Below are positions 53,741-62,278 of a stretch of 64,000 nucleotides of DNA, piece after piece. Both the position numbers and the translations under genes were made by a program. Below the pieces are notes generated by a model. The model was not told where the DNA came from, searched no databases, and saw only the letters and a program-made list of their open reading frames with translations. Origin of the DNA: Hydrogenophaga sp. (lineage in GTDB: Bacteria > Pseudomonadota > Gammaproteobacteria > Burkholderiales > Burkholderiaceae_C); the NCBI RefSeq assembly GCF_025699295.1, contig NZ_JAILWB010000003.1, forward strand, positions 235,812 to 299,811, written 5' to 3'. Numbering within the stretch: position 1 is the first letter of the stretch; each line of letters starts with the position of its first letter.

Positions 53741-54807
53741 GCGGTGGCCGGCGCCCCGTACTGGGTCTGCACCCACTGCCGGTAGGCGCCGCTCTGCACA
53801 TGCGCGACCCAGTCGGGGTGATCCAGGTACCACTGCACCGTCTTGCGGATGCCGGTCTCGAAAGTTTCGGCTGGTTTCCAGCCGAGTTCGGCCTCGAGCT
53901 TGCGCGCATCGATCGCGTAGCGCCGGTCGTGGCCTGGCCGGTCCTTCACGTGGGTGATCTGCGTGGTGTAAGAGGCGCCGTCGGCGCGCGGGCGCAGTTC
54001 GTCGAGCAGGGCGCAGATGGTGTGCACGATCTCGATGTTGGGCTTCTCGTTCCATCCGCCCACGTTGTAGATCTCACCCACGCGGCCAGCCTCCAGCACG
54101 CGGCGGATCGCACTGCAGTGGTCCTTCACGTACAGCCAGTCGCGCACCTGCATGCCGTCGCCGTACACCGGCAGGGCTTTGCCCGCCAGCGCGTTGACGA
54201 TCATCAGCGGGATCAGCTTTTCCGGGAAATGGAAAGGGCCGTAGTTGTTGCTGCAGTTGGTGGTGAGCACCGGCAGGCCGTGCGTATGGTGCCAGGCGCG
54301 CACCAGGTGGTCACTGGCGGCCTTGCTGGCGCTGTAGGGGCTGTTGGGCTCCGTGCGGTGGGATTCGGTGAAGGCCGGTTCGTCGGGTGCCAGGCTGCCG
54401 TAGACCTCGTCGGTGCTCACGTGCAGGAAACGGAAAGCGGCCTTGTCGGCCTCGGGCAGGTCGGACCAGTGTGCGCGCACCGCCTCGAGCAGGCGGAAGG
54501 TGCCGACGATGTTGGTCTGGATGAAGTCTTCGGCGCCGTGGATCGAGCGGTCCACATGGCTTTCGGCGGCGAAGTTGATCACCGCGCGCGGCCGGTGCTC
54601 GGCCAGCAGCCGGCCCACCAGGGCGCCGTCGCCAATGTCGCCCTGCACGAACACATGGCGCGCATCACCGCGCAGGCTGGCCAGCGTCTCCAGGTTGCCG
54701 GCGTAGGTCAGCTTGTCCAGGTTGAGCACGGGCTCGTCGTGGCGGGCGAGCCAGTCAAGCACGAAGTTGGCGCCGATGAAGCCGGCGCCGCCGGTGACCA
54801 GAATCAT
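53737..54807 (-). CDS. rfbB: dTDP-glucose 4,6-dehydratase
   Basis: RfbB/RmlB (356 aa) makes dTDP-4-keto-6-deoxyglucose. It has [42 protein letters not shown] and the Tyr-Lys pair in [11 protein letters not shown]. An AAGGGG lies just before the ATG at 54807. It is the first gene of the 32-kb minus-strand glycan locus, so the main promoter should be in or above the 105-base gap before it. Confidence 0.97.
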   Translation of the reverse strand: MILVTGGAGFIGANFVLDWLARHDEPVLNLDKLTYAGNLETLASLRGDARHVFVQGDIGDGALVGRLLAEHRPRAVINFAAESHVDRSIHGAEDFIQTNIVGTFRLLEAVRAHWSDLPEADKAAFRFLHVSTDEVYGSLAPDEPAFTESHRTEPNSPYSASKAASDHLVRAWHHTHGLPVLTTNCSNNYGPFHFPEKLIPLMIVNALAGKALPVYGDGMQVRDWLYVKDHCSAIRRVLEAGRVGEIYNVGGWNEKPNIEIVHTICALLDELRPRADGASYTTQITHVKDRPGHDRRYAIDARKLEAELGWKPAETFETGIRKTVQWYLDHPDWVAHVQSGAYRQWVQTQYGAPATA

Positions 54808-54866
54808 GTGTTCCCCTTGTGGTGTGGGCCTTCGGGTGCCGCCCTCGGCGCCCTGCCCATCGCATT

Positions 54867-54896
54867 GTCTGCGGTCAACCGGCGCCGCCGGCAGAC
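54867..54896. other. Hairpin before rfbB
   Basis: GTCTGC (54867-54872) and GCAGAC (54891-54896) are complementary, and between them lies the palindrome CCGGCGCCGCCGG (54879-54891). The hairpin is in the leader between the zinc-finger gene and rfbB. It has no T-run, so it may be a leader structure or an attenuator stem rather than a true terminator. Confidence 0.35.
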
Positions 54897-54912
54897 CTTC
54901 CCTTCCATCGGG

Positions 54913-55119
54913 TCAGTGGCCGTGCGCAACGGTCTCGCCGGCCTTCAGCCGGTACACCGTGCCGCAGTACGGGCACTTGGCTTCGCCGGTGGCGGCCACG
55001 TCCAGGTAGACCTTGGGGTGGCTGTTCCACAGCTTCATGTCGGCCAGCGGGCTGGGGCAGAACACCCCGCCGTGGGCATTGAGGTCGGAGGCCTTGAGTT
55101 CAACGGCAGAATTTTTCAT
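54913..55119 (-). CDS. CHCC zinc-finger protein
   Basis: This 68-aa protein belongs to the zf-CHCC family, related to the NDUFS6 accessory subunit of complex I. The zinc ligands are Cys21, His34, Cys49 and Cys52 (KCPYCGTVYRL). It is common in Betaproteobacteria next to ilvE, as here. Its biochemical role is unknown. It lies 120 bases downstream of ilvE on the same strand. Confidence 0.88.
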   Translation of the reverse strand: MKNSAVELKASDLNAHGGVFCPSPLADMKLWNSHPKVYLDVAATGEAKCPYCGTVYRLKAGETVAHGH

Positions 55120-55159
55120 CGATGTCTCTCACTCGGTGCGTTTGCAGATACCGGTACCA

Positions 55160-55232
55160 GAGACACCGCGGAACCGGCTCTGCCGGGCCGCAGGTGTCGC
55201 CCCCTGGGGGGGGTGGCACCGAAGGCGACGCG
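55160..55232. repeat. Intergenic repeat, comamonad type
   Basis: Between ilvE and the zinc-finger gene is a structured GC-rich stretch with CCGG pairs, a CCCCCTGGGGGG palindrome and GTCGCC (55196-55201) mirrored by GGCGAC (55224-55229). From general knowledge, elements with this look recur between genes of Comamonadaceae. I see only this copy clearly in the window, so repetition itself is not shown here. Confidence 0.4.
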
Positions 55233-55239
55233 GGGGTAA

Positions 55240-56190
55240 TCACACCTTCGCCAGCCAGTGGGCGTACTTCGGGTTGCGGCCGTTGACGATGTCGAAGAAG
55301 GCGCTCTGGATCTTCTCGGTGATCGGGCCGCGCGTGCCCACGTAGTCGCCCTTGCCGAGTTCGATGCGGTCGAGCTCGCGGATCGGGGTGACTTCGGCGG
55401 CCGTGCCGGTGAAGAAGGCTTCATCGGCGATGTAGACCTCGTCGCGCGTGATGCGCTTCTGCACGATCTCCAGGCCCAGGTCTTTGGCGATGTGGAACAC
55501 GGTATTGCGCGTGATGCCGTTGAGCGCGCCGGCCGAGAGGTCGGGCGTGTAGATCACGCCGTTCTTGACCACGAAGATGTTCTCGCCTGCGCCTTCGCTG
55601 ACGAAGCCGCTGGAGTCGAGCAGCAGGGCCTCATCGTAGCCGTCGTCGAGCGCTTCCATGTTGGCCAGGATGCTGTTGCTGTAGTTGCTCACCGCCTTGG
55701 CCTGCGTCATGGTGATGTTGACGTGGTGGCGGGTGTAGCTGCTGGTCTTGACGCGGATGCCGCGCTTGAGACCCTCGTCGCCCAGGTAGGCGCCCCAGGC
55801 CCAGGCGGCGACCATCAGGTGGATGGTGTTGCCCCTGGGGGACACGCCCAGCTTCTTGTCGCCGATCCAGGTCAGCGGGCGGATGTAGCAGCTCTCCAGC
55901 TTGTTTTCGCGTACCACGGCCTTCTGCGCGGCGTTCACCTCGTCCTGCGTGAACGGGATCTTCATGCGCAGGATCTTGGCGCTGTTGAACAGGCGCTCGG
56001 TGTGTTCTTCCAGCCGGAAGATCGCCGTGCCGCCCGCTGTGTTGTAGGCGCGCACGCCCTCGAAAGCGCCGCAGCCGTAGTGCAGGGTGTGGGTCAGCAC
56101 GTGGATCTTGGCGTCGCGCCAGTCCACCATCTGGCCGTCCATCCAGATCTTGCCGTCGCGGTCGGACATCGAGGGAACGATGGAGCTCAT
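55240..56190 (-). CDS. ilvE: Branched-chain amino acid aminotransferase
   Basis: IlvE (316 aa) is a PLP-dependent class IV aminotransferase for leucine, isoleucine and valine. It has HYGCGAFEGVRAY, the TMTQAKAVSNYSNSI block with the PLP Lys, and EGAGENIFVV. The ATG at 56190 gives the typical start SSIVPSMSDRDGKIWMDG. Its small downstream partner is the zinc-finger gene. Confidence 0.96.
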   Translation of the reverse strand: MSSIVPSMSDRDGKIWMDGQMVDWRDAKIHVLTHTLHYGCGAFEGVRAYNTAGGTAIFRLEEHTERLFNSAKILRMKIPFTQDEVNAAQKAVVRENKLESCYIRPLTWIGDKKLGVSPRGNTIHLMVAAWAWGAYLGDEGLKRGIRVKTSSYTRHHVNITMTQAKAVSNYSNSILANMEALDDGYDEALLLDSSGFVSEGAGENIFVVKNGVIYTPDLSAGALNGITRNTVFHIAKDLGLEIVQKRITRDEVYIADEAFFTGTAAEVTPIRELDRIELGKGDYVGTRGPITEKIQSAFFDIVNGRNPKYAHWLAKV

Positions 56191-56245
56191 GGGGGTCCTT
56201 GGGTTGTTCGTCGGGAGGGCAGGCCGGGCTGCCAAACCGGCGATT

Positions 56246-56683
56246 TTACGGCGTCGGACCGCCGTTTTCCGGTGCCACCGGATCGGCATCGGCCGGGGCC
56301 GGGCGGTCCAGCTTCCATCGCTGCAGCTTGCCGTCCTGGAAGTCGGCTGTCACAAAGGAGTCGCTGTTGTCGCGCCAGCGGTAGGTCTCGGGCTGCACGT
56401 TTTCATCCGACAGCCGCTCGCCCAGCGAGCGCGTCATGGCGATCACGTGCATCAGCGTCACGCCGGGCCGCAGCTTGGCATTGAGCATGACCGCGCTGTC
56501 CACATAGCCGATGGGCCGGTGGGCGGCGCGCTGGAGAATCGTCATGAGGCGCGTGAAATGCAGCAGCAGCCACATCAGCAGGCCGCCGCTCGCCGCGGCC
56601 AGGCCCGGCCAGCCATAGGCGCGGTGCGCCATGAAAAGCAGGACGGCGCAAGCCGCGAGCACGAAGAGTTTCTGGAATCGCAT
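56246..56683 (-). CDS. Small membrane protein, function unknown
   Basis: This 145-aa protein has a signal-like or membrane helix at about 5-22 and a second helix at about 28-45, then a soluble part with ALERLSDENVQPETYRWRDNSDSFVTADF-like acidic sequence and a Pro-rich end. I recognise no family. It is conserved in arrangement only as far as I can tell: it sits between radA and ilvE on the same strand, 59 bases after radA. The ATG at 56683 precedes the first helix directly. Confidence 0.7.
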   Translation of the reverse strand: MRFQKLFVLAACAVLLFMAHRAYGWPGLAAASGGLLMWLLLHFTRLMTILQRAAHRPIGYVDSAVMLNAKLRPGVTLMHVIAMTRSLGERLSDENVQPETYRWRDNSDSFVTADFQDGKLQRWKLDRPAPADADPVAPENGGPTP

Positions 56684-56742
56684 GGGGGAATTGTCGGCGC
56701 AAGCCGCGCGCCCCAGCTTGCGGCTTGTACGGATGGACCGGA

Positions 56743-58119
56743 TCAGGCCAGGCTGCGAGCCAGCTCCATGGCCTCCTCGATGCGGTCCACGCCATGCACG
56801 GTCAGGCCCTCGAAGGCCTTGTCGTTCTTCTTCGGCAGGTTGGCCTTGGGCACCACCGCCACGCTGAAGCCCAGCTTGGCCGCCTCCTTCAAGCGCTCCT
56901 GCCCGCGCGGGGCAGGTCGCACCTCGCCCGCCAGGCCGACCTCGCCAAAGGCGATGAAGCCCTTGGGCAGCGCCTTGCCACGCAGGCTGGAGGTGATGGC
57001 CAGCATCACCGCCAGGTCGGCCGCCGGTTCGCTGATGCGCACGCCGCCCACGGCGTTGACGAACACGTCCTGGTCCATGCAGGCCACGCCGGCATGGCGG
57101 TGCAGCACCGCCAGCAGCATGGCCAGGCGGTCGCGCTCCAGGCCCACGCTCAGGCGGCGGGGCGACGGGCCGCCGCTGTCCACCAGCGCCTGGATCTCCA
57201 CCAGCATGGGCCGCGTGCCCTCCAGCGTCACCATCACGCAGCTGCCCGGCACCGGCTCGCTGTGTTGCGAGAGGAAGATGGCGCTCGGGTTGCTCACGCC
57301 CTTGAGGCCCTTCTCCGTCATGGCGAACACGCCGATCTCGTTGACCGCGCCAAAGCGGTTCTTGATCGCCCGGATCAGGCGGAAGCTGCTGTGCGTGTCG
57401 CCCTCGAAATACAGCACCGTGTCCACCATGTGCTCCAGCACGCGCGGGCCGGCCAGCGCGCCTTCCTTGGTCACATGCCCCACCAGCACGATCGCCGTGC
57501 CACTGGCCTTGGCCGCGCGCGTCAGGTGGGCCGCGCACTCGCGCACCTGCGCCACCGAGCCCGGCGCCGAGGTGAGCTGCTCCGAGTACACGGTCTGGAT
57601 CGAGTCGATCACCGCGATCGCGGGCCGGGTCGCGTCCAGCGTGGCCAGGATCTTCTCCAGCTGGATCTCGGCCAGCACGCTGACCTGCGAACCGTCCAGC
57701 CCGAGCCGGCGCGCGCGCAACGCCACCTGGGCGCCACTTTCTTCACCGGTGACGTAGAGGGTCTTAAGCCCCGCCCGCTGCAGCGAATCCAGCGCCTGCA
57801 GCAGCAGGGTGGACTTGCCGATGCCCGGGTCGCCGCCGATCAGCACCACGCCGCCTTCGACGATGCCGCCGCCGAGCACGCGGTCCAGCTCGTCGTGCCC
57901 GGTGGGCGTGCGCTGCACGTCGGTGGCGTCGATGTCGGCCAGGGCCGTCACCTCCGCCGTCTTCGCCAGCGAGGCAAAGCGGTTCTTCGACGGCGTGGCC
58001 GGTTCCGCCACCGTCTCGACCAGTGTGTTCCAGGCGTTGCAGTGCGGGCACTTGCCCAGCCACTTGGGGCTGGAGCCGCCGCACTCGCTGCAGGTGTATT
58101 GGGTTTTGTCTTTGGCCAT
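56743..58119 (-). CDS. radA: DNA repair protein RadA
   Basis: RadA (458 aa) is a RecA-like ATPase that promotes branch migration during recombination. It has an N-terminal C4 zinc finger (CSECGG, then CPHC), Walker A GGDPGIGKST, the RadA-specific IKNRFGAVNEIG motif and a Lon-like C-terminal domain (FIAFGEVGLAGEVRP). I chose ATG 58119 (MAKDKTQ); an ATG four codons upstream is possible. It is divergent from the J-domain-like gene, 29 bases away. Confidence 0.97.
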   Translation of the reverse strand: MAKDKTQYTCSECGGSSPKWLGKCPHCNAWNTLVETVAEPATPSKNRFASLAKTAEVTALADIDATDVQRTPTGHDELDRVLGGGIVEGGVVLIGGDPGIGKSTLLLQALDSLQRAGLKTLYVTGEESGAQVALRARRLGLDGSQVSVLAEIQLEKILATLDATRPAIAVIDSIQTVYSEQLTSAPGSVAQVRECAAHLTRAAKASGTAIVLVGHVTKEGALAGPRVLEHMVDTVLYFEGDTHSSFRLIRAIKNRFGAVNEIGVFAMTEKGLKGVSNPSAIFLSQHSEPVPGSCVMVTLEGTRPMLVEIQALVDSGGPSPRRLSVGLERDRLAMLLAVLHRHAGVACMDQDVFVNAVGGVRISEPAADLAVMLAITSSLRGKALPKGFIAFGEVGLAGEVRPAPRGQERLKEAAKLGFSVAVVPKANLPKKNDKAFEGLTVHGVDRIEEAMELARSLA

Positions 58120-58148
58120 GTTGCCGGGCAATATAGTCGACCCCTTCC

Positions 58149-59228
58149 ATGCCGTCTGCCCACCCCGCCGCCGCCCTGCGCGTGCTGCCGCCCTCCGCGC
58201 AGCCGCTGTCGGCCGCCGCGCGCGCCTACAACCTGCAACTCGCCCGCATCGACAAGCTCCGCAGCCAGCTGGCCGAACTGGACGCGCTGGGCCGGTTGCA
58301 CCGGCTGGCGCTGCATGAGGCGGTCGAGCCGCTGCGCCGGCAGCTCGCGCAGGTGCAACGCGACCTGGCCTTGATGCTGGACGAACACCTGCAGGGCAAG
58401 CTGCTCAGCCGCGTGCAGGCCGACACCGCGCGAGCCGTGTTGCGCCGCCTGGCGCGCAGGCTGGCCGAGGCGGGCGACGAACCCATGCGCGAACTGCACG
58501 ACCGCCACAGCCCGCGCTCACTTGCGCAGATCAAACAGGACGCGGCCGACGCGCTGCGCCAACGCATGGAAGCGGTGCTCGGCGAGCCCCTGGACGACGA
58601 CGGGCAGGCCCTCAGCGCCGAACAGCTGCTGCGCGCCGGCATGGAGCGTTTGCGCCGATCGCAGGACGATGCGCAGGCGCGCAAGCGCGCAGCCGCGCAG
58701 GCGAAACGCGCGCGCAAGAGGCCAGGTGCCGTCGAGCGACAGACCGAGCAGCACGACGCCGACACCCTGCTGCGCCGCCTGTTCCGCCAGCTCGCCAGCG
58801 CCCTGCACCCGGACCGCGAGACCGACCCGCAGGCGCGCCTGGCCAAGACCGCGTTGATGAGCGAGGCCAATGCGGCCTATGAAAGACGCGATCTGGTCGC
58901 GCTGCTGCAGATCCAGGGCCGCGCCGAGCTGGCCGACCCGCAGGCCGTGCACCAGCTGTCCGAGGCGCGCCTGGCTTCGCTCACGCTGCTGCTCAAGGCG
59001 CAGGTGGCCGAGCTGGAGCGCGAACGCGCGGCACGGCAAAGGGCACTGGCCGACGAGTTCGACCTGCCCGAGGGGGTGTCACCCAACGCCAATACCTTGT
59101 TGCAGAACCGGATCGATCAGACCCGTGCGCTGGAGGCTGCGCTGGTGCAGCTGACAGACGACCGGGCCCAGCTTGAAGAGCCCGCGCGGTTCAAGCGCTG
59201 GCTCAATGCGCAGCGGGACCTGAACTGA
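58149..59228 (+). CDS. DnaJ-domain-like protein
   Basis: This 359-aa protein is mostly helical. A J-like segment at about residues 205-260 holds the HPD triad (LASALHPDRE), preceded by LLRRLFRQ and followed by MSEANAAYERRD, as in small J-domain proteins. The N-terminal 190 residues are charged and coiled-coil-like (DKLRSQLAELDALGRLH), unlike DnaJ itself; there is no Gly/Phe or zinc region. It probably recruits an Hsp70 to an unknown client. Its 3' end overlaps the convergent flavoprotein gene by 26 bases. Confidence 0.78.
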   Translation: MPSAHPAAALRVLPPSAQPLSAAARAYNLQLARIDKLRSQLAELDALGRLHRLALHEAVEPLRRQLAQVQRDLALMLDEHLQGKLLSRVQADTARAVLRRLARRLAEAGDEPMRELHDRHSPRSLAQIKQDAADALRQRMEAVLGEPLDDDGQALSAEQLLRAGMERLRRSQDDAQARKRAAAQAKRARKRPGAVERQTEQHDADTLLRRLFRQLASALHPDRETDPQARLAKTALMSEANAAYERRDLVALLQIQGRAELADPQAVHQLSEARLASLTLLLKAQVAELERERAARQRALADEFDLPEGVSPNANTLLQNRIDQTRALEAALVQLTDDRAQLEEPARFKRWLNAQRDLN

Positions 59229-60264
59229 AGCCCCGAACCAGCTCGCGCGTGAGCTCGGCCGCTGGCACCTCCCGGCAACCGCTGGCGTTCTGTCCCGACC
59301 AGAGGGGGGAAAAGTCGCCGCTGCCCCTGGCTTCCCAGTGCGCGCGCAGCGGTGCCATGGCCGCCGTGGCCAGGGGGAAGTGCGGCGCGGCCGGGTTCAT
59401 GGGCCCGAGTTCGCGCATCACCTTGTTGACGATGCCGCGCGCGGGGCGGCCGGTGAACACGCGGGTGAGGGCGGTGTGGTGCGCCGCATCGCTCTGCAGC
59501 GCGGCGCGGTGCACCGCGCTGGTGGTGGCTTCGGGGCAGCACAGATAGGCCGTGCCCACCTGCACGCCCGAGGCGCCCAGCGCCATGGCGGCGGCCACGC
59601 CGTTGGCGTCGGCAATGCCGCCGGCCGCGATCACCGGCAGGCTCACGGCGGCCGCCACCTGCGGCAGCAGGGCGAAGGTGCCCATCTGCTCAGTGATGTC
59701 GTCCGAGAGGAACATGCCGCGATGGCCGCCGGCCTCCACGCCCTGGGCAATGATGGCGTCCACGCCGAAGGCTTCGAGCCAGCGCGCCTCTTCCACCGTG
59801 GTGGCCGACGACAGCACCACGCCGCCCCAGCTCTTCACGCGCTCGAGCAGGTCGATGTCCGGCAGGCCGAAATGAAAGCTCACCACCTTCGGGCGGAAGC
59901 GCTCCAGCAGGTCGGCCGCGGCACGGCTGAACGGCACGCGCCCCGGGCCGGTGGGCACGGCGTCGATGTCCAGCCCGGCCTGCTCGTAGAAGGGCGCGAG
60001 CCAGAAACGCCAGGCCGCTTCGCGCGCCTCGTCGGGCTCGGGCGGCGTGTGACAGAAGAAGTTGACGTTGTAGGGCTGCTTCGTGCCGGCCGCCAGCGCC
60101 GTCAGCTCGTGCTCCAGCGAATCGGGCGCGAGCATGGCGCAGGGCAGCGAGCCCAGCGCGCCCGCGTTGCTCACCGCCACGGCCAGCGCCGCGCCCTGCA
60201 CGCCCGCCATGGGCGCCTGGATCAAGGGATGTTCGGTGCCCAGCAAGGAGGTGAGTGCATTCAT
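59203..60264 (-). CDS. Nitronate monooxygenase-like FMN protein
   Basis: This 353-aa protein is a TIM-barrel flavoprotein of the nitronate monooxygenase/enoyl-ACP reductase II family: LIQAPMAGVQGAALA at the start, AQGVEAGGHRG as FMN-phosphate site and AAGGIADANGVAAAMALGASGVQVGT. The exact substrate is unproven. The ATG at 60264 begins the family N-terminus. It is divergent from hpaR, sharing a 78-base promoter region. Confidence 0.9.
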   Translation of the reverse strand: MNALTSLLGTEHPLIQAPMAGVQGAALAVAVSNAGALGSLPCAMLAPDSLEHELTALAAGTKQPYNVNFFCHTPPEPDEAREAAWRFWLAPFYEQAGLDIDAVPTGPGRVPFSRAAADLLERFRPKVVSFHFGLPDIDLLERVKSWGGVVLSSATTVEEARWLEAFGVDAIIAQGVEAGGHRGMFLSDDITEQMGTFALLPQVAAAVSLPVIAAGGIADANGVAAAMALGASGVQVGTAYLCCPEATTSAVHRAALQSDAAHHTALTRVFTGRPARGIVNKVMRELGPMNPAAPHFPLATAAMAPLRAHWEARGSGDFSPLWSGQNASGCREVPAAELTRELVRGFSSGPAAH

Positions 60265-60324
60265 GCGCGCATTCTCTCCGGGACACCCTACGGGGTAAAC
60301 CCTGAATGTGTATTCGGAGAATTC

Positions 60325-60340
60325 ATTTAACATATTAAAT
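60325..60340. promoter_or_regulatory. Palindromic operator of HpaR
   Basis: ATTTAACATATTAAAT is a palindrome (ATTTAA, spacer CATA, TTAAAT) in a short AT-rich patch, ending two bases before the hpaR start codon. MarR-type HpaR repressors bind such AT-rich palindromes. It can block both the hpa operon and the divergent flavoprotein gene. Confidence 0.7.
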
Positions 60341-60342
60341 AA

Positions 60343-60831
60343 ATGAGCGACAACACCCCCTTCATCCACCGCAACCTGCCGCGCCTGCTGCTCGAAGCGC
60401 GCGAGGCCGTGATGCTGCACACCCGGCCCAGCCTGCGCGAGTACGGCCTGTCCGACCAGCAGTGGCGCGTGCTGCGCGTGCTCGGCGAACACGCCCAGCT
60501 CGCCGGTGGCGTCGAGACCGGGCGCGTGGCGCGGGAGGCCTTTCTGCTCGGCCCCAGCCTCACCGGTGTGCTCAGCCGCATGGAACGCGACGGCCTGATC
60601 TCGCGCAGCCGCTGCCCGCAGGACGCGCGGCGCACGGTGGTGCGTGCCACACCCGCGGGGCTCAAGCTTGTCAAGAGCCTCTCGAGCACCATCGAGGCGC
60701 ACTACGGCTGGATGGAGCAGCGCCTGGGCAAGGCGCGGCTGGCGCAGCTGTACGCGCTGCTGGACGAAGTGATCGCGCTGGAAGCGCCGTTGGGCACCGA
60801 AGTCAGTGACCTGGAGGAGGACGCCGCATGA
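60343..60831 (+). CDS. hpaR: MarR-type regulator of homoprotocatechuate catabolism
   Basis: HpaR (162 aa) is a MarR-family winged-helix repressor. Its N-terminus FIHRNLPRLLLEAREAVM and the wing region RSRCPQDARRTVVRATPAG are typical of the HpaR/HpcR branch, which responds to homoprotocatechuate-type aromatic acids. The ATG at 60343 follows the palindrome by two bases, which implies autoregulation. Its stop overlaps the hpaG1 start (ATGA at 60828). Confidence 0.92.
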   Translation: MSDNTPFIHRNLPRLLLEAREAVMLHTRPSLREYGLSDQQWRVLRVLGEHAQLAGGVETGRVAREAFLLGPSLTGVLSRMERDGLISRSRCPQDARRTVVRATPAGLKLVKSLSSTIEAHYGWMEQRLGKARLAQLYALLDEVIALEAPLGTEVSDLEEDAA

Positions 60832-61487
60832 ACCTGCCTTGCCCCTGGATGCCGGCCGGCACGGTCTACGGCACGCTGCTGAACTTCCAGCGCGAATGGG
60901 CGCTGTGGGCGCCGCGCATGAACGAGGCGCCTTACAAGGCACCGCCCAGGGCGCCGGTGCTCTACGTCAAGACCGCCAATACCTTCACGCGCTCGGGGCA
61001 GGCCATTGCCCTGCCGCCGGATGCAGCGGTGGAGGTGGCCGCCTCCCTGGGGCTGGTGATGGATGGCGACGGCACATGGGGCGCGGTGCTGTTCAACGAC
61101 GTCGCCATCGCGCACCCCAGCTACTACCGCCCGCCGGTCAAGGCGCGCTGCGCCGACGGCTTCCTGGGCGTGGGCGCCGTGTGCGTGCCGCTGGCGCAGC
61201 TGGGCGGCTTCGACGGCCTGGCGGCGCTGCAGATCGAGCTGCACATCAACGGCGTGCACCGCCAGACCACCGAACTGGCCGGGATGGTGCGCGACGCGGC
61301 CACGCTGCTGGCCGACGTGGGCGAGTTCATGACCCTGCGCACCGGCGACGTGCTGATGCTGGGCAGCGACTGCCTGGACGACGGCTCGCGGCCGCTGGTG
61401 CATGCGGGCGACACGGTGGAGATCACCGCGCCCGGCTTTGCCCTGCCCACGCTGCACAGCTTCACGCACGAGGAGGTGCCCACATGA
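60828..61487 (+). CDS. hpaG1: HpaG1, OPET decarboxylase/HHDD isomerase N-terminal unit
   Basis: This 219-aa protein is the N-terminal half of the bifunctional HpaG/HpcE enzyme of homoprotocatechuate breakdown, from the FAH fold family. The start GTVYGTLLNFQREWALW and VLYVKTANTF are typical. It decarboxylates or isomerises the ring-cleavage intermediates together with HpaG2. In some species the two halves are fused; here they are separate genes overlapping by four bases (61484-61487). Confidence 0.9.
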   Translation: MNLPCPWMPAGTVYGTLLNFQREWALWAPRMNEAPYKAPPRAPVLYVKTANTFTRSGQAIALPPDAAVEVAASLGLVMDGDGTWGAVLFNDVAIAHPSYYRPPVKARCADGFLGVGAVCVPLAQLGGFDGLAALQIELHINGVHRQTTELAGMVRDAATLLADVGEFMTLRTGDVLMLGSDCLDDGSRPLVHAGDTVEITAPGFALPTLHSFTHEEVPT

Positions 61488-62278
61488 AGCGCGCCCGCAT
61501 CGCCTGGGCCGGCGCGGTCCACGACGCCGTCGAGGCCAACGGCCAGCTCGAACTGCTCACGCCGGCCCTGAAAGGCCGCCGCGTGGCCTTCGACGACGTG
61601 GTCTGGTTGCCTCCGCTGCAACCCTTGCCGCCGCAGCGCCCGCGCACGGTGCTCGCGCTGGGCCTGAACTACGCCGACCACGCGAAGGAACTCGCCTTCA
61701 AGGCGCCCGAGGAGCCGCTGGCCTTCGTCAAGGGCGAGGCCTCGCTCACCGGCCACCGCGGCTTCACGCTGCGCCCACCGGGCGTGAACTTCATGCACTA
61801 CGAGTGCGAGCTCGCGGTGGTGATCGGGCGCACCGCCCGACGCGTGAAGAAAGCCGACGCGCTGGACTTCGTGGCCGGCTACACCGTGGCGAACGACTAC
61901 GCCATCCGCGACGTGCTGGAGAACTGGTACCGGCCCAACCTGCGCGTGAAGAACCGCGACACCTGCACGCCCATCGGCCCCTGGCTGGTGGACGCGGCCG
62001 ACGTGCACGAACGCCACGGTGGGCCCATGAACCTTGCATTGCAGACCACGGTGAACGGCAAGGTGACGCAGCAGGGCAACACGCGCGACATGATCTTCGA
62101 CGTGCCCACGCTGATCGAGTACTTCAGCGCCTTCATGACGCTGCAACCCGGCGACCTGATCCTCACCGGAACACCCGACGGCGTCGTCGACTGCCAACCC
62201 GGCGACGTGATCGTCACGTCCATCGAAGGCATCGGCGACCTGGTCAACACCATCACTTCACCCACCGAATCCGCATGA
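61484..62278 (+). CDS. hpaG2: HpaG2, isomerase/decarboxylase C-terminal unit
   Basis: This 264-aa FAH-family protein is the C-terminal half of HpaG/HpcE. LALGLNYADHAKEL, the metal-binding Glu residues in MHYECELAVVIG and the GDLILTGTPDGVV end are the family marks. With HpaG1 it processes the dehydrogenated ring-cleavage product. Its stop overlaps the hpaE start (62275). Confidence 0.92.
   Translation: MKRARIAWAGAVHDAVEANGQLELLTPALKGRRVAFDDVVWLPPLQPLPPQRPRTVLALGLNYADHAKELAFKAPEEPLAFVKGEASLTGHRGFTLRPPGVNFMHYECELAVVIGRTARRVKKADALDFVAGYTVANDYAIRDVLENWYRPNLRVKNRDTCTPIGPWLVDAADVHERHGGPMNLALQTTVNGKVTQQGNTRDMIFDVPTLIEYFSAFMTLQPGDLILTGTPDGVVDCQPGDVIVTSIEGIGDLVNTITSPTESA

Noticed and set aside
54808..54912. 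JUMPstart/ops element for RfaH in the rfbB leader
   Set aside because: The GGCGGTAG core was looked for on both strands of the leader and is not there.
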